Of a stretch of DNA of 64,000 nt, positions 42,555 through 53,402 are shown piece by piece. The notes under the pieces are model-generated. The model was not told where the DNA came from. It was given only the letters and a program-made list of their open reading frames with translations, and ran no database searches. Source of the DNA: Acrasis kona (taxonomy: Eukaryota; Heterolobosea; Eutetramitea; Acrasida; Acrasidae); assembly GCA_026419775.2 (NCBI GenBank), contig JAOPGA020001102.1, positions 62,001 to 126,000 on the forward strand. The letters are read 5' to 3'. How positions within the stretch are numbered: position 1 is the first letter of the stretch; every line of letters starts with the position of its first letter. The translations under genes were made by a program, and so were the position numbers.

Positions 42555-45500
42555 TTAATTAAAAAAATCATCAAAGCTGTCCACTATATCAGCACGACAC
42601 TTGGGCTGTTTGGGAAACAGTTCCGGATCAATAATTGCCGTCACCACCTTCTCATCATTAACAGTTGGCTTCCCCCTCATCCTGACTTGCAAATAAACTT
42701 GACTCAGTGTGATGTCCTCCTCTTTTAGCTCCTCCTGTGACTTGTTCAACATTTCTAAAGTAGCCTCGCCCTGATTTAACAACGTTTCAACCTTCTTCAA
42801 CCGTATCTTCTTTTTCAAAGAAACACCACCCCGATTCAAAGGGCGCACCTGGTCAACCGCAGCGGCAGCACGTTGATGTTTGATTTGTATTTTTTTATTA
42901 TTACATATGGTACAAGAAGTCGCACCCATTACATTCAAACAACGCTCATGAAAAGAATGACCACAATTAAAAATCTTTACTTGATTTCCGTCATGGTGAT
43001 CTTGATGATCGTCATCATCAGCATCATGATCAAATTCAATTAATGGACTAGCACAAAAAATACACATTTTATTTCTAGGTCTCGTGCCCATTTGTTGTTT
43101 CTTGATGTAATTTGAATGTAACATCAAATTGTCCAAATCAATTAATTTCTTAATTGAACAATACAACATATTCTCGTATTGTAATTTATCATAAACATCC
43201 ATAAACGGCCTCTTGAAGTGTCCATATTCATCTCTACGATATCTACGTATCGATTGTTTCAATAATCTCCTCAGCGGCAAATAATCTTGAATCTGATTGA
43301 AAATGTAATTCACAAAATGCGACATGGTCTTTTGTAGCCACAGATTAGCCAATTTGGGCAAATTATGCGCGCTGTAAGGATCGTTCATGATTCGTTGTTG
43401 ATCCAATTGTTTGAACTTGATTCGATCGTTCAAATCCTTTTGTGTATTTTCGATCACTTTTAGAGAATCTTGTAAGGAATGTAATTCTTCATAAGCCGTT
43501 GCATCGCTCGCAACAGTCAATTTTGATTTTTGTAAAACAATTTTTTGTTTTGTTGATTTGATTTGTTTTACGACTTGTTCCAAATTAGATTGTAATGATT
43601 TGATTTCCTTTTCCAAATCATCCAAATCTTCGTCATCGTCATCATCATTCAAATCATCGTCAGTGTCATCGGTGTCATCGTCGTCTTCATCTTTATCAGT
43701 ATCATCATCTTCATCTTCATTTTGATTTGAATCTTGATTTGATTTTTTTTTGTAATTGACGCCGACGCCGACGAGGATTCTCCTTGTAATAAGCTCTGGT
43801 CAAATCTCGTTGTGGTTTCAAAAAATGGTCCAACAACTCGAACCATATGCTCTCCACTTCCTTCTTTTCGATATTGTTTTGATCAGCAGCTCTTCTAAAT
43901 ATCACCAAAACTTGTTGTAAAGTAGACATGACTTGTTTCGATTCTTCCAAATCACACACATCTTTATTATCGATCAGGGGCAATTTACAACCAATGCTAT
44001 TACTATCCAATTCGATCGAAATGTCATCATCGCATCTCGTCAAATCAAACATGTTTTCCAAATCATTGTAAATGTTATTTTTAGGATCCATTATATTTGA
44101 TGTTTGACATAACTTGACTTTGAGCGTTTCTTGTTTCAACTTGATCTGATCAATATATAAATTAATGGCCCTCGTCACATCTCCACCACGTTCCAATAAG
44201 AAACTACAGGCATCTAATATGGAATAAGACTCACATAATTCCAAACAATCATCAATTTTGTAATTCGTCGTGGTTTGTATCTTTAAAAAAGAAAGCACTT
44301 GAGTAGGTTCGTAAGTACACAGCAAGTGAAAAAAAGTGCTAAAGATTTGATCCTTATTTTTCATGTCCTTGATGGGCGAAGCATCGCTGTTGATGTCTTC
44401 GTCTCCAATTAAATTCTTCAAGTAATCGAATTGTAGTTTTGGATAATCAGTCAGTAACTGTAACACCAAATCTCTTTCGTCTGGCGTGGAGTAATACTTG
44501 TTTATCAACTTTGCAGTTGATTCCGAATCCAATTTGATCAATTCTCCCAAGTGATGCAAAATTGCACTTTTAATGGAAGATGAGATTTTTTTGAAATTTG
44601 AATCGCCCACATTTACATTGTCATCATTTAAATTCGAATGCAAGTATTTAAAAATGTTATTTCGATAATCAGAATCTTTCAAGTAAGCATCCAGTACCTT
44701 TACAAAATTAAAAGTTAAGGTCTGGATGTAAGCCGATACTTTATAGTAATCAGCCTTTTCACAAATATTAGATAATTTGGTCAGGTTCAAATCATTAGTC
44801 GATTGTGTCTTTAGCGTTTTTACCAAAATGGTTTGAGTCTGGTCGTGATTCGAATCGTATATTTTATAATCTTCGAATCCAAGCACGGTAAAGATTCGAT
44901 GAACAATATCGGCTTGTATGCTGATCAAATCGATGCTAGTGAAATAAGCAATGAATTGAAACAAGTAATACAAATCTTTCATTTTTGGAAACGATTGATG
45001 GATCATTTCCCAAATATTAAATGCATCGATGCTCGAATCGACGTATATTTGAATCATGAAATCAACTATTCCTTGTTGTGTCATTTTCAAGTTTTGATTG
45101 GGGTGCTGGTGGTGATGGATCCATGGTGAAGTTGGAGATTGGTCCATGAAAACTGATTTTAATATGGTAAAGAAACGATTCGATTGTAAGGAAATGATTT
45201 GTATCATGATGGATGGGTCCCCGAATATATAATTCAATAATTCAATTTTGATCATTGCTAATGATTTTTGTGGGATTTGACCCGTTGGGAAAGCTTCTCC
45301 CGCGAAGCTCTTTTGAATGAACGTATACAACATGTCTTGTTGGTCGGGATTGGAAAGTAAAATTCGAATGGGTTCGATGTAGTCGTTCCTGCTGTTTAGT
45401 ATGAAAATGAGTGCCCTCCACATGTCGTGTTTCTTACAATAATCCATCATCAAGTCAAAATCAACGTGCAGATTTAAAATCAATTCTTCCATTTTTTGAA

Positions 45501-47703
45501 TTTGATTGGAATCTTGATAATGTTGTAACATGGATTGTAAGTAATCGTGTGGAATGTTCCTTAATTGAATTTTTTAAAATGAAGTGTTCGACCAATTGCA
45601 TGAACAATTCGTCATGATGGGGAGAGAATTTATTTTGAATGATTGAAAAGATCAAATCGCTTCGATTCACGCTAATGGCATAACTAATCATTTTGATTCC
45701 CATTTGGTACCATTCATCGTTCGAATGTTCCATTTTGAAATCTTGTAAAAATTGAATCAGTAAAGATTGTAATAGATTAGAAGCACTCGATTGGACCACT
45801 TGGGTGTCGCCAGGCGATCCTACCACGGCCGCTCCTTGCGTGTTGTAAAAATCCAAACACAATTGTAATGCCTCCTCCCAGCAATTGATTTTGACGAGCG
45901 CATCGACTCGTTCTTGCCACGAAGATACCCTCATGGTCACTAATTTGAGTTTTCCCAAAATGTACATGTCGTTATTGATGGAATGGTATGAACCATGATA
46001 ACTATCCCTGTTGATTAGTACCGTTCTTTCGTTTTGCATAATGTCGAATCGGGAGTGATTGACGATCGAAATGTTTCGGATGCAAATGGATTCGAAAATG
46101 GATTGTGCGAACGGGTCCATGATGGATACTCGTTGGTCGCTGTCCAATAGTGCCAACACTCTTTCGCTCAACCATGTCATTCCAATCAATTCGAATTGTA
46201 AAGTCATGAAGCTCATTCTGAACAATTCTAATTGTTCTTGTTTGTAAAGTTTGTAAAGATCTAATTGATTTCCCCAACCAATGGCAAGTACTGGATCTTT
46301 TCCCGAAACGTCTTGAGTGGTGTTGGTGGTGGAAGTGGTTGTTGTTGATTTTGATGATGCGCCCTTCCAACATAAGTACGGAAGTGCACCTGGTGAAATG
46401 TTCGTTGGTTTTTGTAATCTGTAAATGATGCGTACCGTTGGTTTGATGGTCATGACCATCATTTCTTTGTCGGTTGCGACGCTAATGATTGTGTATTGGT
46501 TTGATGCGTGGTGGCATTGTGTATTTGAGGGTAGCACTCGTAGGTACCGTATGGGTCCGAAGGTATTGTCGAAGACAGAACGAACGTCGGCGTAGGTTGC
46601 GAATAAAACTTTGCTGAGCGAAATCATTTTCATGACTGATTGTGACGAAGCAATGATGCGGTCTTTTTCATTCAAGAATTCAATGTTGTCGACAGGTGTG
46701 TTGAAGACGTCCGATAATTTTTTCACCACCACCTGCGTGCAGGATTAGTAAACATTAATGAGCACAAACACATACTTTTGTTTTGGTGTCAAAGACGGAG
46801 ATTTGTCCTTGTTGATATCCGATGGCTATTGTTTCACCGCTTGGTGTAATGTCTAATGCTGTTACTTGATTATATTGATTGATGTAACGTGTTTCAACAT
46901 CTAAAGAATTATTAAAATGAGCATATGCACTACTAACCTGACTTGAATATGCCGTGTATGCCATTACTGCTAAACAATAGGACTTGACCGTAAGTGGTTC
47001 CGATGGCGATCAAGGTTTGAGAAGTTTTAATTACACAACCTTGGCCAAATTTCAATCTGGTGCTGTCCTTGTTTAAAAAATCAGTAATGTGGTTGGGGGT
47101 ATTGATCCTCATGATTTGAAGTGCACTTTGTATCAGTGCTATTTGTGCTGGGGATTTCTTAACTTTTTTTACTGTCACCAATCTCTCTACTTCTTCTTCG
47201 CTACTTTCATCACTATACACAAACTCTTCTCCTTCTGCAAGTATGTCGTCCAAGTTTAAGTGATCCTCGACGGGATCCTGTGAAACTAGAAGCTGATCAA
47301 TTTCTTTTATGATGCGTGATTGGGAGTCACTGTTTTTTGTGTACTCTGTAAATTATAAATGTAAGTTTGATATATTTTTGGGTTACTTTGCGAGTGTTCG
47401 CATATACTAGCTAGCATGTTCTCATCTTCACTGTCCTCGATGTCAAGTTCGTCTAAAATGGCATTTACTTTATCGCCATCATCTGTAGCATCTGTATTAT
47501 CGTCTATACTTGATAAATTCTCATCCTATTATGAGTGATGAAAAGAATGTAAATTCTCCATCTACCTTTTTCATTGTTTCATCAGGGGCTGCTATAATTA
47601 CTAGTTCACCACTTGGTAAATTCATCTTCTTATAAGGTGAGGTATAAATTCCTTCGTAATCATCTTCATCACTGGACGTGGATGATGTTAGGTCCTCATT
47701 CAT
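42555..47703 (-). CDS. VPS8: VPS8, CORVET complex subunit, with two apparent homopolymer frameshifts
   Basis: Exons 47566-47703, 47387-47525, 46938-47345, 46776-46900 and 42555-46732; corrected length about 1,661 residues. The N-terminal beta-propeller has TLIAIGTTYGQVLLF and TIAIGYQQGQISVFD; a clathrin-heavy-chain-like helical region follows; a C-terminal RING-type finger reads CIFCASPLIEF...CGHSFHERCL..CTICNN. This order matches VPS8, which binds Rab5-type GTPases and tethers early endosomes. The last exon breaks frame at an A-run (45570-45575) and again at nine A (43743-43751); each break is repaired by one fewer A. Acidic runs lie at the N-terminus and before the RING. Start chosen at MNEDLTSS, 47703. 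Confidence 0.8.
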
Positions 47704-48050
47704 CACTTTTTGTAAATAAATACTCCTTACAAAGAACACAACAAATTAATCAACACATCGGAGTCTCCACCCATCATTGAATGTGTTTTAATATGCAGCA
47801 CAATACAATCGCGTTTTATAAGACAGAAAGGGAAAGTTAGAAGATTAACTTCTGAGCAGCAATTGGATATCTTAGTAGTGGGTCAAACTACCATTACTCA
47901 AACAACAAAAGAATCGTCATCGATGCTGCGTTTCGGTTAAAAAAAAGAATATCAACAATGATTCGTTGTCTATCAAGACAGGATATGTTTTATTACTAAA
48001 CATTCACAATTGAAAATTGCCCTTAAACATTCAATGAATAACACGGTTGA
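47704..48050. other. intergenic region upstream of VPS8
   Basis: About 350 bp with no supported gene. It presumably holds the VPS8 promoter. A possible 5'-UTR intron donor (GTAAGG) lies just upstream of the chosen VPS8 start. Confidence 0.3.
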
Positions 48051-48490
48051 TTACACTGGCGGTCCAATCCAGCTACCAATAACACCAAAAAAAGCAATAT
48101 TATTGGGAATTGTCCATCCATCAAGTGAAAGAGCGACTATATCGCAGGTATCTTCTAACAACTTCTTAAGCTCTTGACGCGACTCGTCAAAATATTGCTC
48201 AACCCTGCGCTTCAATGTTGCAGCTAACATGGAATTTTCAAATCCAATGTTTTTGAAAATGCGTTGGAATAATGTTGCCTCAACGAAAGTAAAAGGTAAA
48301 TCTTCCTCAACAACCAATTGTACAACATCTCGTTCGTTTTGTTCACGATCTCCTAGCTTTGGTTGCTCACTTGCCACTTGACTTCTTTCCTTTATTCCAT
48401 GCTTCTCAAGATGGCTTTTCATGTTCGATGTTGAATTTTTTCGCATGCTCCAAAACATTCCATTTGCAGTATTTGCAGGTGTTCAAAAAT
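48051..48490 (-). pseudogene. hAT-type transposase fragment (BED finger plus start of catalytic region)
   Basis: The minus strand encodes a BED-type zinc-finger remnant, with TCKYCKW in one frame and STSNMKSHLEKHG in another, so the finger is broken by a frameshift near 48430-48480. The frame then gives FVEATLFQRIFKNIGFENS and CDIVALSLDGWTIPNNIAFF, matching the N-terminal part of hAT transposases. It stops soon after, without the rest of the RNase H-like core or the hAT dimerisation region. This is a dead, truncated copy. Confidence 0.75.
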
Positions 48491-48708
48491 CAGGTTGCCC
48501 ACCCTTATTTGTTACTGGCGTCACATTGATGCGATCCCAAACGTAGCTTCTTTTTGTTCCTTTAATATACTCATACTAACTTCTCTCTTCTTAAATAGAA
48601 GCATTTTATCCGTTCTTTTCAATTTGATAGAAGGGACAAGCTATATCGCATTTTCTTTTGTTGGAATTACTTGCCAGTGTTGCTTGGATCGAAAAATTAT
48701 AATTATTG

Positions 48709-48778
48709 GCACATCATCACTATATCAATGTACCAGTAAATCTTGTAGTAATTTAACATTGATATAGTGTTGATGTGC
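48709..48778. repeat. 23-bp inverted repeat (foldback hairpin)
   Basis: The arms 48709-48731 and 48756-48778 are inverted copies with one mismatch in 23, separated by 24 bases. The hairpin stem would begin gcacatcatcac. It lies 250 bases from the hAT fragment and could be a MITE end, a foldback remnant or a transcript-processing hairpin. Confidence 0.7.
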
Positions 48779-48927
48779 TTCTATAAATCTGTTTAAGTAT
48801 TTGCTACTTCGACCTCTTCACCTCCTAGTTGTCTTGTCGGAGCTTCATCAAGGTGGAGTGTTTCCCTTTGTAAGAAGTATTAATAACCGCCAATTCGCAT
48901 CAAATGATCGATTAGTTTATCAAATTG

Positions 48928-49290
48928 ATGTCGCTTGATCCCTTCACACAAGGTACATCTCAGCAACTTGATCTGTACGCAAATGCTCCACCAATCTCAT
49001 TTGATTGGATAAAGCATCATAGGTCGCTAATAGTAAATGGAATAGAAAAGGACATAACAGAGAAGCGGAAAGAGTTGCAATATTATTTGGATATGTTTAA
49101 ATTAAGGATGCACGATTGTCCTGAAGTTATTTTAAACAATATCAAGAATAACGTTGAGAGGTTGATTAGTGAGATTGAAGCGAAGGTAGATTTTAAAAAA
49201 AGTTACATCAGAACGTTGGTTCATGATTACATTAATCAAACGTTTATCACAGAAGATAATCAGATTTATTTTAAAGAACCAGGCTGCTGA
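48928..49290 (+). CDS. hypothetical protein (120 aa)
   Basis: An ORF of 120 codons from the ATG at 48928 (MSLDPFTQGTSQQLDLYANA). The middle is helical and charged (EKRKELQYYLDMFKLRMHDC, NNVERLISEIEAKVDF) and could form a short coiled coil. No family is recognised. It lies among transposon and hydrolase relics, so it may be a remnant. Moderate to low confidence. Confidence 0.35.
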   Translation: MSLDPFTQGTSQQLDLYANAPPISFDWIKHHRSLIVNGIEKDITEKRKELQYYLDMFKLRMHDCPEVILNNIKNNVERLISEIEAKVDFKKSYIRTLVHDYINQTFITEDNQIYFKEPGC

Positions 49291-49491
49291 ACAAACAGAT
49301 TCACTCTCTATAGGAAAAGATGTAATGCTGTTCAAAGTTAAAAGCAAAGCATGTACTCAAAATAAAATTTATGCTTGGTCACACCTAGTAGTCAATTGTC
49401 TCATAGCAGATGGATTTATTCTTCCAATATAAATCTTGATACAGTAATTGAGCTCCCTGTCTACTTCGATGACACTCAACTGACTTGTAAA

Positions 49492-49797
49492 ATGAAACTA
49501 CCATTAATTGTGATCTTTGCGTTTGCGGTCAGTATCAATGGATGGATTGCAGACAAATTCAAGCATTCCGGAATGACGTACACAAATGATAAATATTGCA
49601 ATGTGAGTTACAGTTCAGAGGACCTCTCGATAAAGAACATGGCAGACGTTGGTGTGAATTGAGTCGCCATTGTAGTTACTCGATATCAAAAGAAACACAA
49701 CACAACAGAGATTCAATGGGAAAGATTTTTCAGAACAAAACTGGTCAGAATGGTTTGGTATGTTTGTGTGCAATAGTTGTTATCGCAGTTTTGAGAT
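49492..49797 (+). pseudogene. secreted TIM-barrel hydrolase-like gene, N-terminal remnant
   Basis: An intact signal peptide (MKLPLIVIFAFAVSINGWIA) leads into SIKNMADVGVN. TGA at 49660-49662 then interrupts the frame, which continues VAIVVTRYQKKHNTTEI. Those segments resemble the first beta strands of TIM-barrel glycoside-hydrolase-like proteins, in which the stop position is normally Trp (NWVAIVVT). The frame decays within 30 codons and no catalytic residues remain. I read it as the broken 5' end of a once-secreted enzyme; the exact family is uncertain. Confidence 0.5.
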
Positions 49798-50017
49798 AGT
49801 GATACATATATAGCATTGTTCGGTTTAGAGAAAATGTATCCATAAACAAATGATGGCAATGTAACAGTACCCTGGATTTGATGAGATGACCGAGCACCTT
49901 GAATCAAGACAAGAGGCCAAGGAAGTATTCTATAATTTTGCTCTCTTCTAAAAAACACAGTTCATAATTGTCATTTAATAGTTGGATCATAAGAACAACT
50001 AACATAATTGGTTCACT

Positions 50018-50920
50018 TTAAATATTTATTGACCCTTTTAAAACAGTTTTGGCATAACCAGACATCAAAATACGGTTTTCACTCAAAGTTAAGTACAGTA
50101 CACCTGTTCTATCACTTGCTTGGTAGGCAACTAAATCCTTTTTGTTTAGCATGTTAGAATAATAAACACCTTGAACAGTATGACCAGATCCATTTACAGG
50201 ATCTTCTGCAATTCCATTCCATGGCGAAAAGTATCTTGAACAAAAATCATACCTTTGGTCATGATGGTGTGGGGCATCAGCGGTGGTCAGGATAATTCCC
50301 CTCACATGCAAATTTACATCGTTGCACTCAAAATCTATATTCATTAAATCTTTGTTGGCCTTTGCGCGTATTACACTTTGGTAGTTATCAACCTCTACTA
50401 AAAGTTTTTTGGTCACCCTGCAAAGTGCAACATTTTTTACACATGCACGGTCACCTACAGATAGAACAGACATTAGCCTGTCCAAAGTGTTTGTTGACAG
50501 AGTGATCTTTTTGGGTTCACCGAGAGGGAAATCCATGGTGAGCCTACCATCGCTGCTTTTGGTTACACCAAGCCTACCTGACTTGGTGTCAAATTTAATT
50601 TCTTGTATGTTATTTGATTTGGGCAGTAAACTAGATAAGTATCCTTCGTTAATTAAAATATGTGCTGATGCGAGAGTGGCATGTCCACAAAGCGCAACCT
50701 CCACAGTTGGTGTGAACCACCTCAAATTGAGAATAACTTCTGATTCTTTAGACAATTCAGACGTGGTTATAAACGCTGTTTCTGATAAATTCATCTCCCT
50801 TGCAATCAACTTCATTTTTTCTTCATCAATACTTTCTTTTAATAAACAAACTGCCGCAGGATTGCCATTAAACGCCACTTTTGTAAATGCGTCTGCAATA
50901 AAGATTTCGGTGCACACCAT
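50018..50920 (-). CDS. PhzF-family (PBLD-like) protein
   Basis: A complete 300-residue intronless ORF of normal family length. The N-terminus EIFIADAFTKVAFNGNPAAV and MNLSETAFI, with the catalytic Glu in SETAF, are hallmark PhzF motifs. VALCGHATLASAHIL and the C-terminal DPVNGSGHTVQGVYY repeat the second half of the pseudo-symmetric barrel. PhzF enzymes isomerise trans-2,3-dihydro-3-hydroxyanthranilate in bacteria; eukaryotic PBLD homologues have poorly known substrates. I therefore give the family, not a reaction. It is convergent with small relics to its left and head-to-tail with the macrodomain gene. Confidence 0.95.
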   Translation of the reverse strand: MVCTEIFIADAFTKVAFNGNPAAVCLLKESIDEEKMKLIAREMNLSETAFITTSELSKESEVILNLRWFTPTVEVALCGHATLASAHILINEGYLSSLLPKSNNIQEIKFDTKSGRLGVTKSSDGRLTMDFPLGEPKKITLSTNTLDRLMSVLSVGDRACVKNVALCRVTKKLLVEVDNYQSVIRAKANKDLMNIDFECNDVNLHVRGIILTTADAPHHHDQRYDFCSRYFSPWNGIAEDPVNGSGHTVQGVYYSNMLNKKDLVAYQASDRTGVLYLTLSENRILMSGYAKTVLKGSINI

Positions 50921-51012
50921 GATTGTTGGCTGGACAACTAAGAATTGGTATTACAAAGCTTGGTAGTGAACATCAGGATAATTAAATTCAAAATTTCGAT
51001 AAACACTTAGAT

Positions 51013-51857
51013 TTATTCATTTGTCTCGGTATTATCTTCGTTGTCTTCTTCTTCATCTTCCACTTTGTCTTCTGCGTTGTTGGGTGGCAGTGGGAAGTAC
51101 AAAGGCATAAGTTCATTATATGTGTCGACCTCCTTTTTAAGGAAAGTAACAAAAATGATGCGATCAATCTTTGTGTGGTTATCGTTTGTCTCCATCCATT
51201 TTCTTACAGTATCAAGAGCAACATGTGCTGCATTTTTTAGAGGGTATCCTTAATTGTTTAGTCAATCCCCAACTTATTCACTTACCAAAAATACCTGTTG
51301 AGATGCAGCAAAATACTACAGATTTGAGGTTATTTTCTAACATTAGGTTTAAGCAACTTTCATAACAGCTGCGAAGCAAGTCCGGTTTCTCTCCGACAGG
51401 TCCCACAGTGTGAAGAACGTGCTTGGCTGGAAGCAGATAACCTTTTGTTATTTTTGTGCTACCCGTGTCACAACCTTTCAGGGTGGCACATTCTTTTTGT
51501 AGATCCTTTCCTGCTGCTCTGTGAATAGCGCCATCGATTCCACCACCACCCATTAGAGTTTCGTTTGCAGCATTAACAATAGCATCGACTTCTATTGCTG
51601 TACTGTCCCCCGACCAAAGAGATAGTTTTTTATTGAAATCTCCATTATAAGTATATTTTTGTTGTTTCTCGTCATCTAAACAATTTTATTTCCTTCATGC
51701 CAAATGAGTTCTTACTGTTCAAGTTATGGGCCTTTGCATACTCTTCGTACAATTCTACTTGGTCCAGGGTGGTGAAATTGTTTTTACATCTATACAAGGC
51801 CCTTTTGTTCTTCAACTCTTGATCAACCATTTTGTTCTCTATTGTAAGACGTTTCAA
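51013..51857 (-). CDS. macrodomain ADP-ribose hydrolase (MacroD-like)
   Basis: Three exons (51716-51857, 51286-51675, 51013-51248) with 40- and 37-nt introns give 255 residues. The macrodomain shows VDAIVNAANETLMGGGGIDG, the ADP-ribose phosphate-binding loop, and CISTGIFGYPL in the second loop, as in MacroD/YmdB enzymes that remove mono-ADP-ribose or hydrolyse O-acetyl-ADP-ribose. The N-terminal 45 residues are basic and helical, and the C-terminus is acidic (DEEEDNEDNTETNE). A PARG-like gene also occurs in this window. Confidence 0.93.
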
Positions 51858-51907
51858 CGCTTAAACAGTAACAACCACCCACAGATACGAGTCAGTACAA
51901 AAATTGT

Positions 51908-52895
51908 TTATTTAATAACGAATACAGCCACAAAGATGATGAACACAATCAAGACGAAAAACATTTTCAAAACCAATCCTTGATTTCCTTGTATGTTTCT
52001 CCAATATTTCATTAGTTGGTTCTGTCCTAAATCTACATTTTCTCTTGCCTGCATTACATTAGAATCTATTCGGTTCATTAACTCTCCCTGCTGCTTGATC
52101 ATGACAGCGAGGTGGCCCATCATGCTTCCCAAATTTGAAATGTCTTGTTCTATTTGTAAGACCTCATCTGTTCTCTTCTGAATCATTCGATCATTGACGT
52201 CAGTCAACCTGTTGGGAGCATATTCTAAAAGCTGAGCTCCGTTGTTTGGTTGGTTTTGCTCTTCCAAGTGCGACATGTTGATTACAGTATTTTGTGGAGT
52301 CATTGGGGAGGGCGGAGGTTTTATGACAGCCCTGGTTGATTGAGGTTTGGAATCATACGCAAATTTGCTTTGCCTACTCCTCTCTGTCTCTTTTTGTTTT
52401 GTGCGCGTTATCAGAACTTTTTGGAATTCTTGTGTGGCATATAATAGTCTGGAATTTAGCCCCGTGAGTATATGACTTGTATGTTGCGTTGATTGTTCTG
52501 TTTTCTGGTATACATTGTTTTTTTGTTGTTCAATTAGACCAGACAGGCTGTTCAATGTGTGCCCGTGAGTCGCAAGTTGCTCTTTGACCATAAGTGTTAA
52601 ATGTTGTATGTGGTCACTATTATCATTGAATGGGGTTCTTTTCTTAACCACTGAAAAGTTAGTTTAATGTAAGGAAGGAATTCTCACGTTTGGTCAGTTT
52701 TTGGAGTATGTCTGCTGTATTTTGAAGACCTTGTGAAACTTGCGAAGCCTCCGAATAAAATTTTTTACTAGCCTCCTTGCTGTTGGCTGCTACAATTGGT
52801 TGCCTCTTCTTCACCGCACCTCCATCGAAGCTCTTCTTTTGAACTTTATTTTGTATCAGGCTGTTAAATTCATCTGTCCTATCTAAAAAAGCCAT
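51908..52895 (-). CDS. syntaxin-5-like Qa-SNARE
   Basis: Two exons (52688-52895, 51908-52650) with a 37-nt intron give 316 residues. It starts MAFLDRTDEFNSL, the typical syntaxin-5/Sed5 N-terminal peptide that binds Sly1-type SM proteins. An N-terminal helical region, a Qa-SNARE motif with its central glutamine (ISNLGSMMGHLAVMIKQQGE) and a C-terminal membrane anchor (FFVLIVFIIFVAVFVIK) follow. Such SNAREs act in ER-Golgi and intra-Golgi fusion. Fits the traffic theme with VPS8. Confidence 0.92.
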
Positions 52896-53402
52896 CGTAT
52901 AAAATTCTTTGTGTTTTGAATGTTAGACGTGTCCCGTCCCGATTAGTATATCTAGTTTTATTAATACACTTACAAAAACAAGTACACGCTTTTCAAATTT
53001 CAATGAACGTTGGAACGAAGGGGACTTGAAATAAAAGACACGATAAGCTGTCTTGAATACATTGAAGTGAGTAGAGATGAGAAGCAAAACAATGTACAAG
53101 ACGTACGATTGATATCACAAATGTCGTGATACCATTATCGCATTCTAACTCCATTTTGAAACCAATTAAAAAGTTGTAGAATTTTTTATTTTGGATTACT
53201 AACTCCACCGACCCACCATTCGATCATCTTGTAGTTGCATAAGTAATATAAAAGGTTCTTGATCAATTATTGTCACTTCACAATGACAATTATTTATATT
53301 CCATATCTTTGTTGTATAATCTTCCACTTGCTAACTCACCGTCTTACTTTTCATGAAATTACTGATCGCATCAAACATCTTGTCCGACCAGGTTACAAAA
53401 CA
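52896..53402. other. intergenic promoter region
   Basis: About 500 bp between the divergent syntaxin and release-factor genes. The release-factor frame is open from 53259, but the upstream in-frame residues ([17 protein letters not shown]) do not look like a presequence. No RNA gene or repeat is visible. Confidence 0.4.

Noticed and set aside
51013-51110. acidic serine-rich plus-strand ORF opposite the macrodomain tail
   Set aside because: It is the reverse complement of the glutamate/aspartate-rich C-terminus of the macrodomain protein.
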